A stretch of DNA of 64,000 bases from CAIMZW01 sp037130455 (GTDB taxonomy: Bacteria; Actinomycetota; Actinomycetes; Nanopelagicales; Nanopelagicaceae), in assembly GCA_037130455.1 (NCBI GenBank), contig JBAXSZ010000002.1:50696-114695 (forward strand), read 5' to 3'. The notes below the pieces were generated by a model. It was not told where the DNA came from and did no database searches. It was given only the letters and a program-made list of their open reading frames with translations. The translations under genes were made by a program, and so were the position numbers. Shown piece after piece: positions 43,715-51,078 of this stretch; the first letter of the stretch is position 1; every line of letters starts with the position of its first letter.

Positions 43715-44887
43715 TCAGGTCGTGACGTTTCGCAGTGTCTTAACCAAAGATGGCTTGTAGTGCGATCCAACCTTATTCAAGCTCACCAAGTACATGGATT
43801 GAATCAAGAGGTGGTCAGTTGCCCGAACGGTCTCTTGTCCCTTCAACCCAATAAAGGAGAATCCTTCTAGGTTTGAGATTGCCGTTGCTACGTCGACGCC
43901 AGTATTTCCCTTAAGAGCTTGAAGAATCATCTTTGCGGCGCTAACGCCGTCAGAGGTAAACAAGTCTTGAGACATTCCAGCGGCATCGTATGCAGCCTGC
44001 AACGCATCGGATGCATTGGTCTTGACTACTCCTGGGAAGTAGCTATTGGTCAAGATGGCGTTGGTCCCTTCGAAAAGGGTTCCGTACGCGTCGTAGCTTG
44101 CAACTCCAGCAAGTCCAGTAATTGGACGAGCCTTTGCGAATGCTCCTTGCTGACGGAGTGCAGTGATTGCACCAGCAGCGGTAAGGGCATTAGACCAAGC
44201 GATGAATACATAGGAAGCGTTAGCATCCGCGGCCTTCTTGGCATAAGGGGTGAAATCTGTAGCAGTTGTCGAAACCTTGATATCTACAAACTTCGCGCCT
44301 TTCTTGGCAAGATAAAGCTTGGCTGCTGCCGCATTGCCAGCACCAAAAGCATTGTCTTCGGTGAAGACAACAACCGTCTTATCCTTGATTGGGCTAATTC
44401 CGCTCAAGGGAGCAAAGTCTTGAAGTGATGTGTTTCCGGAACGGAAAACGTACTTATTAGCAGCGCTGGTGACAGCATCATTCTTGGCTGGTCCAGAAAT
44501 GTAAAGCACCTTATTTTGAGCGGCTAATGGAGCAAGAGTAAGAGCAACACCTGATGATGCGGTTCCGACGATAATCTTGGTGCCATTTCCAACGTACTCT
44601 TTGAAAGCTGCAGTGGCGGCGGCAGGGTCTGCTCCGTCATCTTTTGTGGAGACAACCAACTTCGCGCCATTGACTGACATTTTGCCAGTTGTGTAATACT
44701 TCAAGCCCCACATCAAGCCTGCGGTGTAGGCATCTCCGTAAGACTTTAAGCCTCCGGAGGTCGTGGTGATAACACCGATCTTTATATCATCTGCTGCTCG
44801 GGCCGGAGCAGAAATTCCAGCTGGAATCAAAAGCGCAAGCGCAAGGGTTCCAACGCCCAGTCGAGTCAGTCTGTTGTGCTTTCGCAT
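43715..44887 (-). CDS. livK: ABC transporter substrate-binding protein, LivK-like
   Basis: This 390-aa binding protein has a signal peptide (LTRLGVGTLALALLIPAGIS, then APARAAD) and a type I periplasmic-binding fold beginning IKIGVITTTSGGLKSYGDAY. In a Gram-positive-like actinobacterium it would be held at the cell surface, but I see no lipobox cysteine. It is the first gene of the minus-strand importer operon, separated from livG by a terminator hairpin. The ligand cannot be read directly; neighbours point to short hydroxy or keto acids. Confidence 0.88.
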   Translation of the reverse strand: MRKHNRLTRLGVGTLALALLIPAGISAPARAADDIKIGVITTTSGGLKSYGDAYTAGLMWGLKYYTTGKMSVNGAKLVVSTKDDGADPAAATAAFKEYVGNGTKIIVGTASSGVALTLAPLAAQNKVLYISGPAKNDAVTSAANKYVFRSGNTSLQDFAPLSGISPIKDKTVVVFTEDNAFGAGNAAAAKLYLAKKGAKFVDIKVSTTATDFTPYAKKAADANASYVFIAWSNALTAAGAITALRQQGAFAKARPITGLAGVASYDAYGTLFEGTNAILTNSYFPGVVKTNASDALQAAYDAAGMSQDLFTSDGVSAAKMILQALKGNTGVDVATAISNLEGFSFIGLKGQETVRATDHLLIQSMYLVSLNKVGSHYKPSLVKTLRNVTT

Positions 44888-45001
44888 TCAGATCTCCTAA
44901 TAATGTGAGGGTCGCCCCGAGGGGGAGCGATTTGTTTTTGGATTGTAGTCTGCCAAGTGGAGAAGTAGAACAGGTTTGCGTTGTGTTTTAGACTAAATTC
45001 A

Positions 45002-45007
45002 TATAAT
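45002..45007 (+). promoter_or_regulatory. Putative -10 element for the hydrolase operon
   Basis: A perfect TATAAT lies 52 bases upstream of the ATG at 45059, in the AT-rich 171-base region divergent from livK. A weak TTGTGT (44981-44986) is a possible -35 at 15 bases spacing. A promoter here would drive the alpha/beta hydrolase, dehydrogenase and M23 genes. I cannot assign the livK promoter with confidence. Confidence 0.4.
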
Positions 45008-45058
45008 AAAATTGTTATAAATGGCAACAAAATTGCAACTAACTGAAAGAGTGAGCAC

Positions 45059-45952
45059 ATGGAAAACGCCGCATATCTGCCGGAAGAAGAATATTTGGTC
45101 TCAGTTCGTGGGGGAGATCTTTCAGTATTTCGATATGGCTCAGTCAGTGGCAAACCAATCATGGCGCTCCATGGAACTACTTCTTCAAATAGAGCATGGC
45201 AGTGGTTCGCAAGAACTGTGAATTCGCGCGGGTACACCGTTTACGCATTGGACACCAGGGGGCGAGGAAATTCCAACCATCTGCCTGCGCCATTTGGACT
45301 GGCCGTGCATTCGGCAGATTTATTGGCAGTTTTTGATTACCTCGGCATAGATTCCTGTGATGTTGTGGGGCATTCCTCGGGAGCATTTGGAGCGGCGGCC
45401 TTTGCGCAATTGTATCCAGATCGAGTTTCGCGACTTGTTTTGATAGATGGTGGAATCCCACTTCCGCTTCCTGCTGGTTTTACCATCGAGCAAATCAATT
45501 CATTTATCCTAGGGCCAGCCCTAGCACGACTTTCCATGACCTTTAAATCCTTCGAAGCTTATCGAGATTATTTTGTTGGCCAACCAGCATTCGTGAAAGG
45601 TTGGTCGCCAGCTTTGGATGAATATTTCAGATATGACCTCCGCGGAGTGGCCCCAGAATTTCATCCGAGTACTAATAAAGATGCGGTCGCCGGTGATAGT
45701 TTGGATTTATTCAATGACAGCCAGGTTAATCAGGTTCTTAAAGATTTTGCAAGTGAAATTTTGATGTTACGTGCGCCACGAGGTCTGCAAAATGGGGACG
45801 CTTTATATCCAGAAGAAGTTTTGATAGAAACCTTGAAGAAATTCCCAGCGGTTCGCTATGTAAATGTCGAGGACGTTAATCACTATGACATGATGACCGA
45901 ACAATCTGGAGCCGACAAATGTATCGAACTCATATACGGAAAGCAGGTTTAA
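45059..45952 (+). CDS. Alpha/beta-fold hydrolase
   Basis: This 297-aa serine hydrolase has the oxyanion region MALHGTTSSNRAWQWF, the nucleophile elbow VVGHSSGAFGAAAFA and a C-terminal catalytic His in VEDVNHYDMMT. There is no signal peptide, so it is intracellular. It is 4 bases upstream of the 3-hydroxybutyrate dehydrogenase gene and divergent from livK. In that setting a likely role is hydrolysis of imported 3-hydroxybutyrate esters or oligomers, but other esters or lactones are possible, and the fold alone does not say. Confidence 0.8.
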   Translation: MENAAYLPEEEYLVSVRGGDLSVFRYGSVSGKPIMALHGTTSSNRAWQWFARTVNSRGYTVYALDTRGRGNSNHLPAPFGLAVHSADLLAVFDYLGIDSCDVVGHSSGAFGAAAFAQLYPDRVSRLVLIDGGIPLPLPAGFTIEQINSFILGPALARLSMTFKSFEAYRDYFVGQPAFVKGWSPALDEYFRYDLRGVAPEFHPSTNKDAVAGDSLDLFNDSQVNQVLKDFASEILMLRAPRGLQNGDALYPEEVLIETLKKFPAVRYVNVEDVNHYDMMTEQSGADKCIELIYGKQV

Positions 45953-45956
45953 AGCC

Positions 45957-46763
45957 ATGGGGAATGTATTAAGTGGTCGTCGGGCATTTGTGACCGGTTC
46001 GTTTCAAGGCATTGGTCTAGGAATTGCTAAAACCTTAGCTCGTGAAGGGGCCAGTTTAGTGATTCATGGCCTGGGATCTGCTGAGGTTGTGGCCAATGCC
46101 GAAGCAGAAGTAATGGCTGCTGGCGCATCGAAAGTGGAAAGTTTTGTTTCAGATTTGCGAGACAGTGTTGCTACTGAAAAATTGATCGCAGACATTTTAA
46201 CTTCCGGACCCATTGATATCTTGGTAAATAACGCAGGTATTCAATTTACCGGTCCAGTCAGCCAACTGCCGCGTGACAAGTGGAATGACATAATCGCGAT
46301 TAATCTTTCGGCCGCGTTCGACACAATTCGTTTGCTCATACCACAAATGGCCGAACGTGGTTATGGCAGAGTTATCAATATTGCTTCGGTTCACGGCTTG
46401 GTTGGTTCGGTGGAGAAAGCACCTTATGTTGCAGCCAAGCATGGCATCGTGGGTTTAACCAAAGTCGTCGCATTGGAATATGCCCACAAAGGAAGCCGCG
46501 AATCTGGAGGGGTAACGGTCAACGCTATTTGTCCGGGATGGGTCGAGACCGCACTTATTGAACCGCAAATTCAAATGAGAGTGGATAAGTTTTCTGGTGA
46601 CCGCGTTGCAGGAGTTGCCGATCTCCTCAGCGAAAAGCAACCAAGCAAACGAATGTCTTCACCAGCCGACATCGGCGAACTAGCTTTGTGGTTATGTAAC
46701 CCTGCTGCTCACAATATGACTGGAGCTGCTATTCCTATCGATGGAGGCTGGACCGCCCAATGA
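45957..46763 (+). CDS. bdhA: 3-hydroxybutyrate dehydrogenase (SDR family)
   Basis: This 268-aa enzyme oxidises 3-hydroxybutyrate to acetoacetate with NAD. It has the cofactor motif VTGSFQGIGLGIA, NNAGIQ, and the catalytic Ser/Tyr/Lys in NIASVHGLVGS and PYVAAKHGIVGLTKV. The segment VNAICPGWVETALIEPQI is characteristic of the 3-hydroxybutyrate dehydrogenase subgroup. The product, acetoacetate, is the substrate of the ligase encoded in the divergent operon, which strengthens the assignment. The M23 gene start overlaps its stop by 4 bases. Confidence 0.85.
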   Translation: MGNVLSGRRAFVTGSFQGIGLGIAKTLAREGASLVIHGLGSAEVVANAEAEVMAAGASKVESFVSDLRDSVATEKLIADILTSGPIDILVNNAGIQFTGPVSQLPRDKWNDIIAINLSAAFDTIRLLIPQMAERGYGRVINIASVHGLVGSVEKAPYVAAKHGIVGLTKVVALEYAHKGSRESGGVTVNAICPGWVETALIEPQIQMRVDKFSGDRVAGVADLLSEKQPSKRMSSPADIGELALWLCNPAAHNMTGAAIPIDGGWTAQ

Positions 46764-47356
46764 GAAGGGCGGTTGCGCTCTGCCTCGGCATCTGGTTTCT
46801 CCAGGCTTGGAGTCCAACCGCTTCTGCAACTTCGATTACCTACTCATTTCCCATTTCAGGGTGCGCCGTCAGCTACGCCCACTCGCATCACAATTATCCA
46901 GCCACCGATATTTTGACCAAAGTCGGATGTGCATTTGTCGCCCCGACCTCCGGAGTGGTGGATGAGGTAAATCGAGTTGACCGATTTTCTTGGAAGACAA
47001 ATTTAGGAAAAGACCGCGGCGGTCTCTTTCTTTCCATCGTGGGAGATGATGGCGTCCGTTACTACGGATCGCATTTGTCTACGATTGGAGTGAATATAAA
47101 ACCAGGGGTGAGAGTTCTTTCTGGGGACAAATTGGGCGAAGTCGGAACTTCAGGTGATGCCAAAGGGTTAGCGCCGCATCTTCACTTTGGAATTTCCTGG
47201 CCAACCCGAAATGGCATTTGGTGGGTCAAGCGCGGGGAACTTTATCCGTGGCGATATTTGGATGCCTGGCGAGCCGGCAAGAATCTTTCCCCAGCCAAAG
47301 CGGTTGCCACACTTAAAAAGAAGTATGGCCAGGTTCCACCCATCCCTGCCTATTAA
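46760..47356 (+). CDS. Secreted M23-family metallopeptidase (LytM/peptidoglycan type)
   Basis: This 198-aa protein has a signal peptide (AVALCLGIWFLQAW, then SASATS) and an M23 domain. The zinc ligands are in HNYPATD (HxxxxxD) and the second histidines in HLHFGISW; GSHLSTIGVN is also typical. M23 enzymes cut peptidoglycan cross-bridges or act as regulators of amidases. Its ATG overlaps the dehydrogenase stop in an ATGA arrangement, which looks incidental to function but implies co-expression. A terminator follows at 47389-47426. Confidence 0.85.
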   Translation: MRRAVALCLGIWFLQAWSPTASATSITYSFPISGCAVSYAHSHHNYPATDILTKVGCAFVAPTSGVVDEVNRVDRFSWKTNLGKDRGGLFLSIVGDDGVRYYGSHLSTIGVNIKPGVRVLSGDKLGEVGTSGDAKGLAPHLHFGISWPTRNGIWWVKRGELYPWRYLDAWRAGKNLSPAKAVATLKKKYGQVPPIPAY

Positions 47357-47388
47357 CTGGTGGAGTTTTTTCCAATAAATGTCTCCAT

Positions 47389-47426
47389 AAAAAAAGAGGG
47401 CCGGCAAGCGCCGACCCTCTTTTTTA
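47389..47426. terminator. Bidirectional rho-independent terminator
   Basis: AAAAAAGAGGG and CCCTCTTTTTT form the outer stem, with an inner CGGC/GCCG pairing and an AAGC loop. The structure lies between the convergent M23 (+) and cspA (-) genes, and the A-tract and T-tract make it work in both directions. It is the clearest terminator in the window. Confidence 0.93.
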
Positions 47427-47438
47427 AACTAGTGGTTA

Positions 47439-47642
47439 TTAGTTAGGAACAACTGCGTCAGCCTGAGGACCCTTTGGACCCTGAACTACTTCAAAAGTAA
47501 CGGCTTGACCCTCTTCGAGTGACTTGTAACCATTGCCTTGGATTGCAGAGTAGTGAACGAAAACATCTTGTCCGCCACCATCTACGGCGATGAAACCAAA
47601 TCCCTTTTCAGAGTTGAACCACTTAACTGTACCTGTTGCCAT
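47439..47642 (-). CDS. cspA: Cold-shock protein
   Basis: This 67-aa protein is a single cold-shock domain that binds single-stranded nucleic acid. The RNP motifs KGFGFIAV and DVFVHYSAI are intact, and the start ATGTVKWFNSEKG and end PQADAVVP are standard. The terminator at 47389-47426 is downstream. The upstream 334-base region contains a likely promoter 130 bases away, which implies a long structured 5' leader typical of cold-shock mRNAs. Confidence 0.97.
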   Translation of the reverse strand: MATGTVKWFNSEKGFGFIAVDGGGQDVFVHYSAIQGNGYKSLEEGQAVTFEVVQGPKGPQADAVVPN

Positions 47643-47976
47643 TGAGCTTTATCCTTCGGTATTTGTGTGACACTTGAGAACTCCCCAAGCGCCGGTCTTC
47701 TTCTGTACAGCGATACCGAACAAAACTGCCCTTTTAACGGAGCCGAGAAACGGGTACTGCCAAGCGTCGGACTAGCAAAAAGTATAGACCGTATAGGAGG
47801 TAAATCACTAAAAATTCTCAGGAAATTTGGGGTAGCCAGGAGCGCCACTTGGGGGAGAGAATGGTCCATCAGATCGAATGTGGCGAAGGTGGACTGGGGA
47901 AGGTCGCACTATCGCTTACGACCTGGCTCGATCCCGATCCGTGGGAGCGCAGTCTTGACCTGCACAGGGAGATCTG
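47643..47976. other. Intergenic region: cspA leader and promoter area
   Basis: This is the only stretch over 300 bases without a gene that I can support. Near cspA it holds the presumed 5' leader. TATACT on the minus strand (47781-47786) could be a -10 element, giving a leader of about 132 bases; no good -35 is visible. The plus-strand side precedes the DUF3145 gene (ribosome site GGGAG at 47968-47972). An open frame on the plus strand through this area has no recognisable protein features, and I do not call it. Confidence 0.45.
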
Positions 47977-48489
47977 ATGAATGTTCCGTCACGCGCCACT
48001 TCGGGATTATCGGGAGATTTACGCATTTATTCAGCGCCTAGAGCGCTCATTCGCCATATCCAATGGTCGCTTCATCAAATTTTCGGGGAGCCAATTGTTT
48101 TGGAATGGGAGCAACAAAAGCTCAGTGCAGGGACTTTTGCCACCCAATTTCAGTGGCGCAGTGATCGGCAGTTGGCCTCGGCAATAGCCAGCACGTTGAA
48201 AAGTTGGCATTATCTTCGTTTTGAAGTTCGTGAATTTCCTACTCCTGGGGGCGAAGGTGTCCTGTATCGAGCAACTCCAGATTTGGGATTACATCAAGCC
48301 GTGACTGCATCCACTGGCGACATCATGATTCATGAAAACAGATTAGTGACCGCGCTCACTTCACATAGAAGTTACGAATCGTTACGAGAATCTATTCAGC
48401 AAGCTTTAGGGATTGCGTGGGATGATGAATTAGAGGGCTACCGCCGACAAACATCAGAATGTGAACTAGATAAAAGGAATATCATTTAA
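47977..48489 (+). CDS. DUF3145 domain-containing protein
   Basis: This 170-aa protein fits the actinobacterial DUF3145 family. The shared pattern includes LRIYSAPRALIRHIQWSL, LEWEQQKLSAGTFATQFQW, LRFEVREFPTPGGEG, LGLHQAVTASTGDIMIHENR and AWDDELEGYR. The function is unknown; the family is near-universal in Actinobacteria and often near fatty-acid synthesis genes, as here within a few kilobases of fabD-fabH-acpP-fabF. GGGAG precedes the ATG. The SIMPL-domain gene follows 2 bases after its stop. Confidence 0.85.
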   Translation: MNVPSRATSGLSGDLRIYSAPRALIRHIQWSLHQIFGEPIVLEWEQQKLSAGTFATQFQWRSDRQLASAIASTLKSWHYLRFEVREFPTPGGEGVLYRATPDLGLHQAVTASTGDIMIHENRLVTALTSHRSYESLRESIQQALGIAWDDELEGYRRQTSECELDKRNII

Positions 48490-48491
48490 CC

Positions 48492-49250
48492 ATGAGCCAA
48501 AACATAGTAGTTCCAGCATCGGGGAAGACTCGTGCCGTTGCATTAATAATCGCATCAATCGTATTAGCCGCAGGTATGGGATACGGATTGAGTTTGGTAG
48601 GTACCGGGTTAGCAGCACGATCCGGTAATGCCATAACAGTTACAGGTTCGGCTCGCGTTAATGCAACTTCAGATAACGCGGTCTGGACTCTTAATATCCA
48701 AGAGTTGGCGCCAAAAGTTTCTGATGCGGTGAAAAAAGTTGGAGATGGAGTCACCAAACTATCCTCATATTTAACTGATGGAGGAATTGCTGCTAGTGGA
48801 ATTGAAGTTGGGGCTGTAAGTACCTCGGCAAACGAGGAATATCTCAATGGAAATTCAACCGGAAGAATTCTTTCTTACCGGGCCAATCAACAAGTCACAG
48901 TCCGATCTAAAGATGTGAAATTAGTATTGTCTCTTTCCAATGGCATTGGAAAATTGTTGCAAACGGGCGTCAATGTAAATAATTATGGACCTGCTTTCTA
49001 TGTTTCCAGTTTGGCGGATTTGCGCCCACAGCTTCTCAGTGACGCAATGAAGGATGCTAAAGTCCGCGCCGAATCACTCACACAAGCTGTGGGTGGAAAA
49101 GTGGGAACAGTCATGGCAGTTCGTAGTGGGCCATTCCAAGTGACCACTCCCGATTCAGTGGATACTTCCTCGGGTGGTTATTACGACACGACCACAATTG
49201 AAAAGACCATCACCGCAACAGTTTCGGTCGATTTCAAAGCTGGTAATTAA
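48492..49250 (+). CDS. SIMPL (DUF541) domain membrane-anchored protein
   Basis: This 252-aa protein has an N-terminal transmembrane or uncleaved signal helix (AVALIIASIVLAAGMGYGLS) and an extracytoplasmic SIMPL/DUF541 domain (ITVTGSARVNATSDNAVWTL, KDAKVRAESLTQAVGGKVG). The family includes YggE-like oxidative-stress proteins and an adapter of a mammalian signalling pathway; the bacterial role is unclear. It starts 2 bases after the DUF3145 stop, suggesting co-transcription, and overlaps the end of the convergent PfkB kinase by 4 bases. Confidence 0.85.
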   Translation: MSQNIVVPASGKTRAVALIIASIVLAAGMGYGLSLVGTGLAARSGNAITVTGSARVNATSDNAVWTLNIQELAPKVSDAVKKVGDGVTKLSSYLTDGGIAASGIEVGAVSTSANEEYLNGNSTGRILSYRANQQVTVRSKDVKLVLSLSNGIGKLLQTGVNVNNYGPAFYVSSLADLRPQLLSDAMKDAKVRAESLTQAVGGKVGTVMAVRSGPFQVTTPDSVDTSSGGYYDTTTIEKTITATVSVDFKAGN

Positions 49251-50110
49251 GCAATCTCATCGACAAGCAAATCCCGCCATCCTGGTATTTTCTCCCACGA
49301 TGGCGGGATTGATGCTTCTACAGAGACCATTAATGCGGCCCAACGGGCGCCAATTTCCATAGCACGTTGTGGATTGACTATTCCTGAACTTAATGAGGCC
49401 AAATAACCCGCTAAAAAGGCGTCGCCCGCCCCGGTTGTGTCTATCACCGTCGTGGGGAATGAATTTTGATGGCTTATCGATCCCTTGCTGTAAGTAGTTA
49501 TTCCGCTGGCACCATCGGTCAAAACTATTGTTGTAAATCTGTCAAGCATCTCTGGTGTAATTTCAAGCCCGCCAACATCGGATCGCGAACCAATAATATA
49601 TTCTGCGTGAGTTACCGTCTTATCGGTCAACGCTTCAGCACCCACAATGGTGAGGCACCCTTTACTTTGAGCAAATTTGAGATTATCCAAATAAAAACTG
49701 CGCCAGTTAACGAAGACGACAATGTCACTTGGTTGTAACTGAACTTGCTTGAGGGAAAGTTCTGAAAGTTGGCTCGGGGACATGCTGATGACAGATCGAT
49801 CTCCGGTGTTGTCAATGAGAATTAAAGCCCTCATAGAAGGAGCAGATACTTCCTGAATCACTGGAATTACGATGCGCGAATCATCAATTGCCTGGCGCAG
49901 TTTCTCGCCAATGTCGTCGTTTCCTACATAGGTTAAGAAGCCAACCTCGGCACCTGAAGTTGCTAGCGCCGTGGCAACATTTGCCGCGCTTCCTCCAACT
50001 CTTTCAATAGTTCGAATTCCCGGCGTGTACTGCCCGGCAATGGGAAAATTATTTACGTAGAGGACCACATCCCAGGCGACCGGTCCAATGATCCAGACTC
50101 GACGCTTCAT
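49247..50110 (-). CDS. PfkB-family carbohydrate/nucleoside kinase
   Basis: This 287-aa kinase is a ribokinase/PfkB family member. It has GGSAANVATALATSGAEVGFLTYVG split between the substrate site and core, and the ATP/anion-hole motif DTTGAGDAFLAGYLAS near the C-terminus with the catalytic Asp. The substrate is not fixed by these motifs. Its ATG at 50110 overlaps the ADP-ribosylglycohydrolase stop by 4 bases, so they are coupled; a role in phosphorylating a ribosyl product is a reasonable inference. Confidence 0.85.
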   Translation of the reverse strand: MKRRVWIIGPVAWDVVLYVNNFPIAGQYTPGIRTIERVGGSAANVATALATSGAEVGFLTYVGNDDIGEKLRQAIDDSRIVIPVIQEVSAPSMRALILIDNTGDRSVISMSPSQLSELSLKQVQLQPSDIVVFVNWRSFYLDNLKFAQSKGCLTIVGAEALTDKTVTHAEYIIGSRSDVGGLEITPEMLDRFTTIVLTDGASGITTYSKGSISHQNSFPTTVIDTTGAGDAFLAGYLASLSSGIVNPQRAMEIGARWAALMVSVEASIPPSWEKIPGWRDLLVDEIA

Positions 50111-51063
50111 AACCGAACGGTATCCATTTGGGCGGGATGTTCTTTGGAAAGAATTTCGGCGCATCCTTTCAAATCAGGAATCTCATCCCACTTCACATCT
50201 TTGAGCCACGGGATTGCCAAGAGGTTGGCCGAGTGTGGGTATCGAAGCGTCACCAGTGCAGCCGAGAGCGCGGCCACCGTGTCGGTGTCGCCGCCAAGCA
50301 AGCAGGCAAGTTGATACGCGTCAAAACAGGTGGATACTGAGGCGGCGACGTAGCACACTGCTTGCAGCGTCTCAATTGCATTGTTGGAGATTCCGGCGAT
50401 AGGCGGTTCCCATTCGCCCGGGGATTCAAAGGCTCGCTTAATTTCTGCAGAGCAGTTGGGAATCTGTTGAATGGATCGTTCGACAATTTCATAGAGAGTG
50501 AAGGCGCATGCTGAACCTAAAGATGAACTAAAAAGCTCGGCTCCAATAACGGCAACTTGACCAGATGATGGATCCTTGTGCGTGGCTTGGGCCAATTCCA
50601 GAACAGTTCTACGTTGAGCTTCGAAGAAATTCCCCGGCCAAGCCATTCCTAAGAGCGCGGTGCGCATAAGTGCGCCATTGCTCTTGCCTACTTCATGCGT
50701 TTCCTTCTCACCTACTGGCAAACCTAAGACAGATCGAGTTGTAGGTCCCAAACCTCTTAAGCGCGGAACAGATTCGCGCAGCCGAGTAAGAAATAGTTCT
50801 TCCAAATTCTTCTTCTTATCTTTCGAATATTCGCCAAATGCTTGAATCGTCAGAATCGTCAAAGCGGTATCGTCGCTTATGCCACCGAAAGGCCAGTTGG
50901 GTTTGGCGCCCAAGCGATCTAATTGCACGATGTATGGCTTGGCCAGAAACTCATATTCTGCACCTACCGCATCTCCGGCAGCATAAGCCAAGAGCGCAAT
51001 TGATATTGCGGGGTCAGCGCTGGGCGAGATGATTCCTTCTTCGATGAAATGACCGAAGTTCAT
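50107..51063 (-). CDS. ADP-ribosylglycohydrolase-family protein
   Basis: This 318-aa protein has the all-helical ADP-ribosylglycohydrolase fold with both metal clusters: Asp64-Asp65 in GGISDDTALT and Asp259/Asp261 in GGDTDTVAALSAAL. The N-terminal AYAAGDAVGAEYEF is also typical. Family members remove ADP-ribose from proteins or small molecules or cleave related N-glycosides. It is coupled to a PfkB kinase downstream and lies 15 bases after fabF. Specific substrate unknown. Confidence 0.85.
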   Translation of the reverse strand: MNFGHFIEEGIISPSADPAISIALLAYAAGDAVGAEYEFLAKPYIVQLDRLGAKPNWPFGGISDDTALTILTIQAFGEYSKDKKKNLEELFLTRLRESVPRLRGLGPTTRSVLGLPVGEKETHEVGKSNGALMRTALLGMAWPGNFFEAQRRTVLELAQATHKDPSSGQVAVIGAELFSSSLGSACAFTLYEIVERSIQQIPNCSAEIKRAFESPGEWEPPIAGISNNAIETLQAVCYVAASVSTCFDAYQLACLLGGDTDTVAALSAALVTLRYPHSANLLAIPWLKDVKWDEIPDLKGCAEILSKEHPAQMDTVRL

Positions 51064-51078
51064 AAAGAAAAACTCTAT

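Noticed and set aside
44910..44940. GC-rich imperfect hairpin in the livK 5' leader (around CGCCCCGAGGGGGAGCG)
   Set aside because: Mismatches interrupt the stem, and there is no riboswitch-like conserved core that I can recognise.
47667..48041. 124-codon open frame on the plus strand upstream of and overlapping DUF3145
   Set aside because: No ribosome site fits, no family resemblance, and it covers the cspA leader and the start of the well-supported DUF3145 gene.
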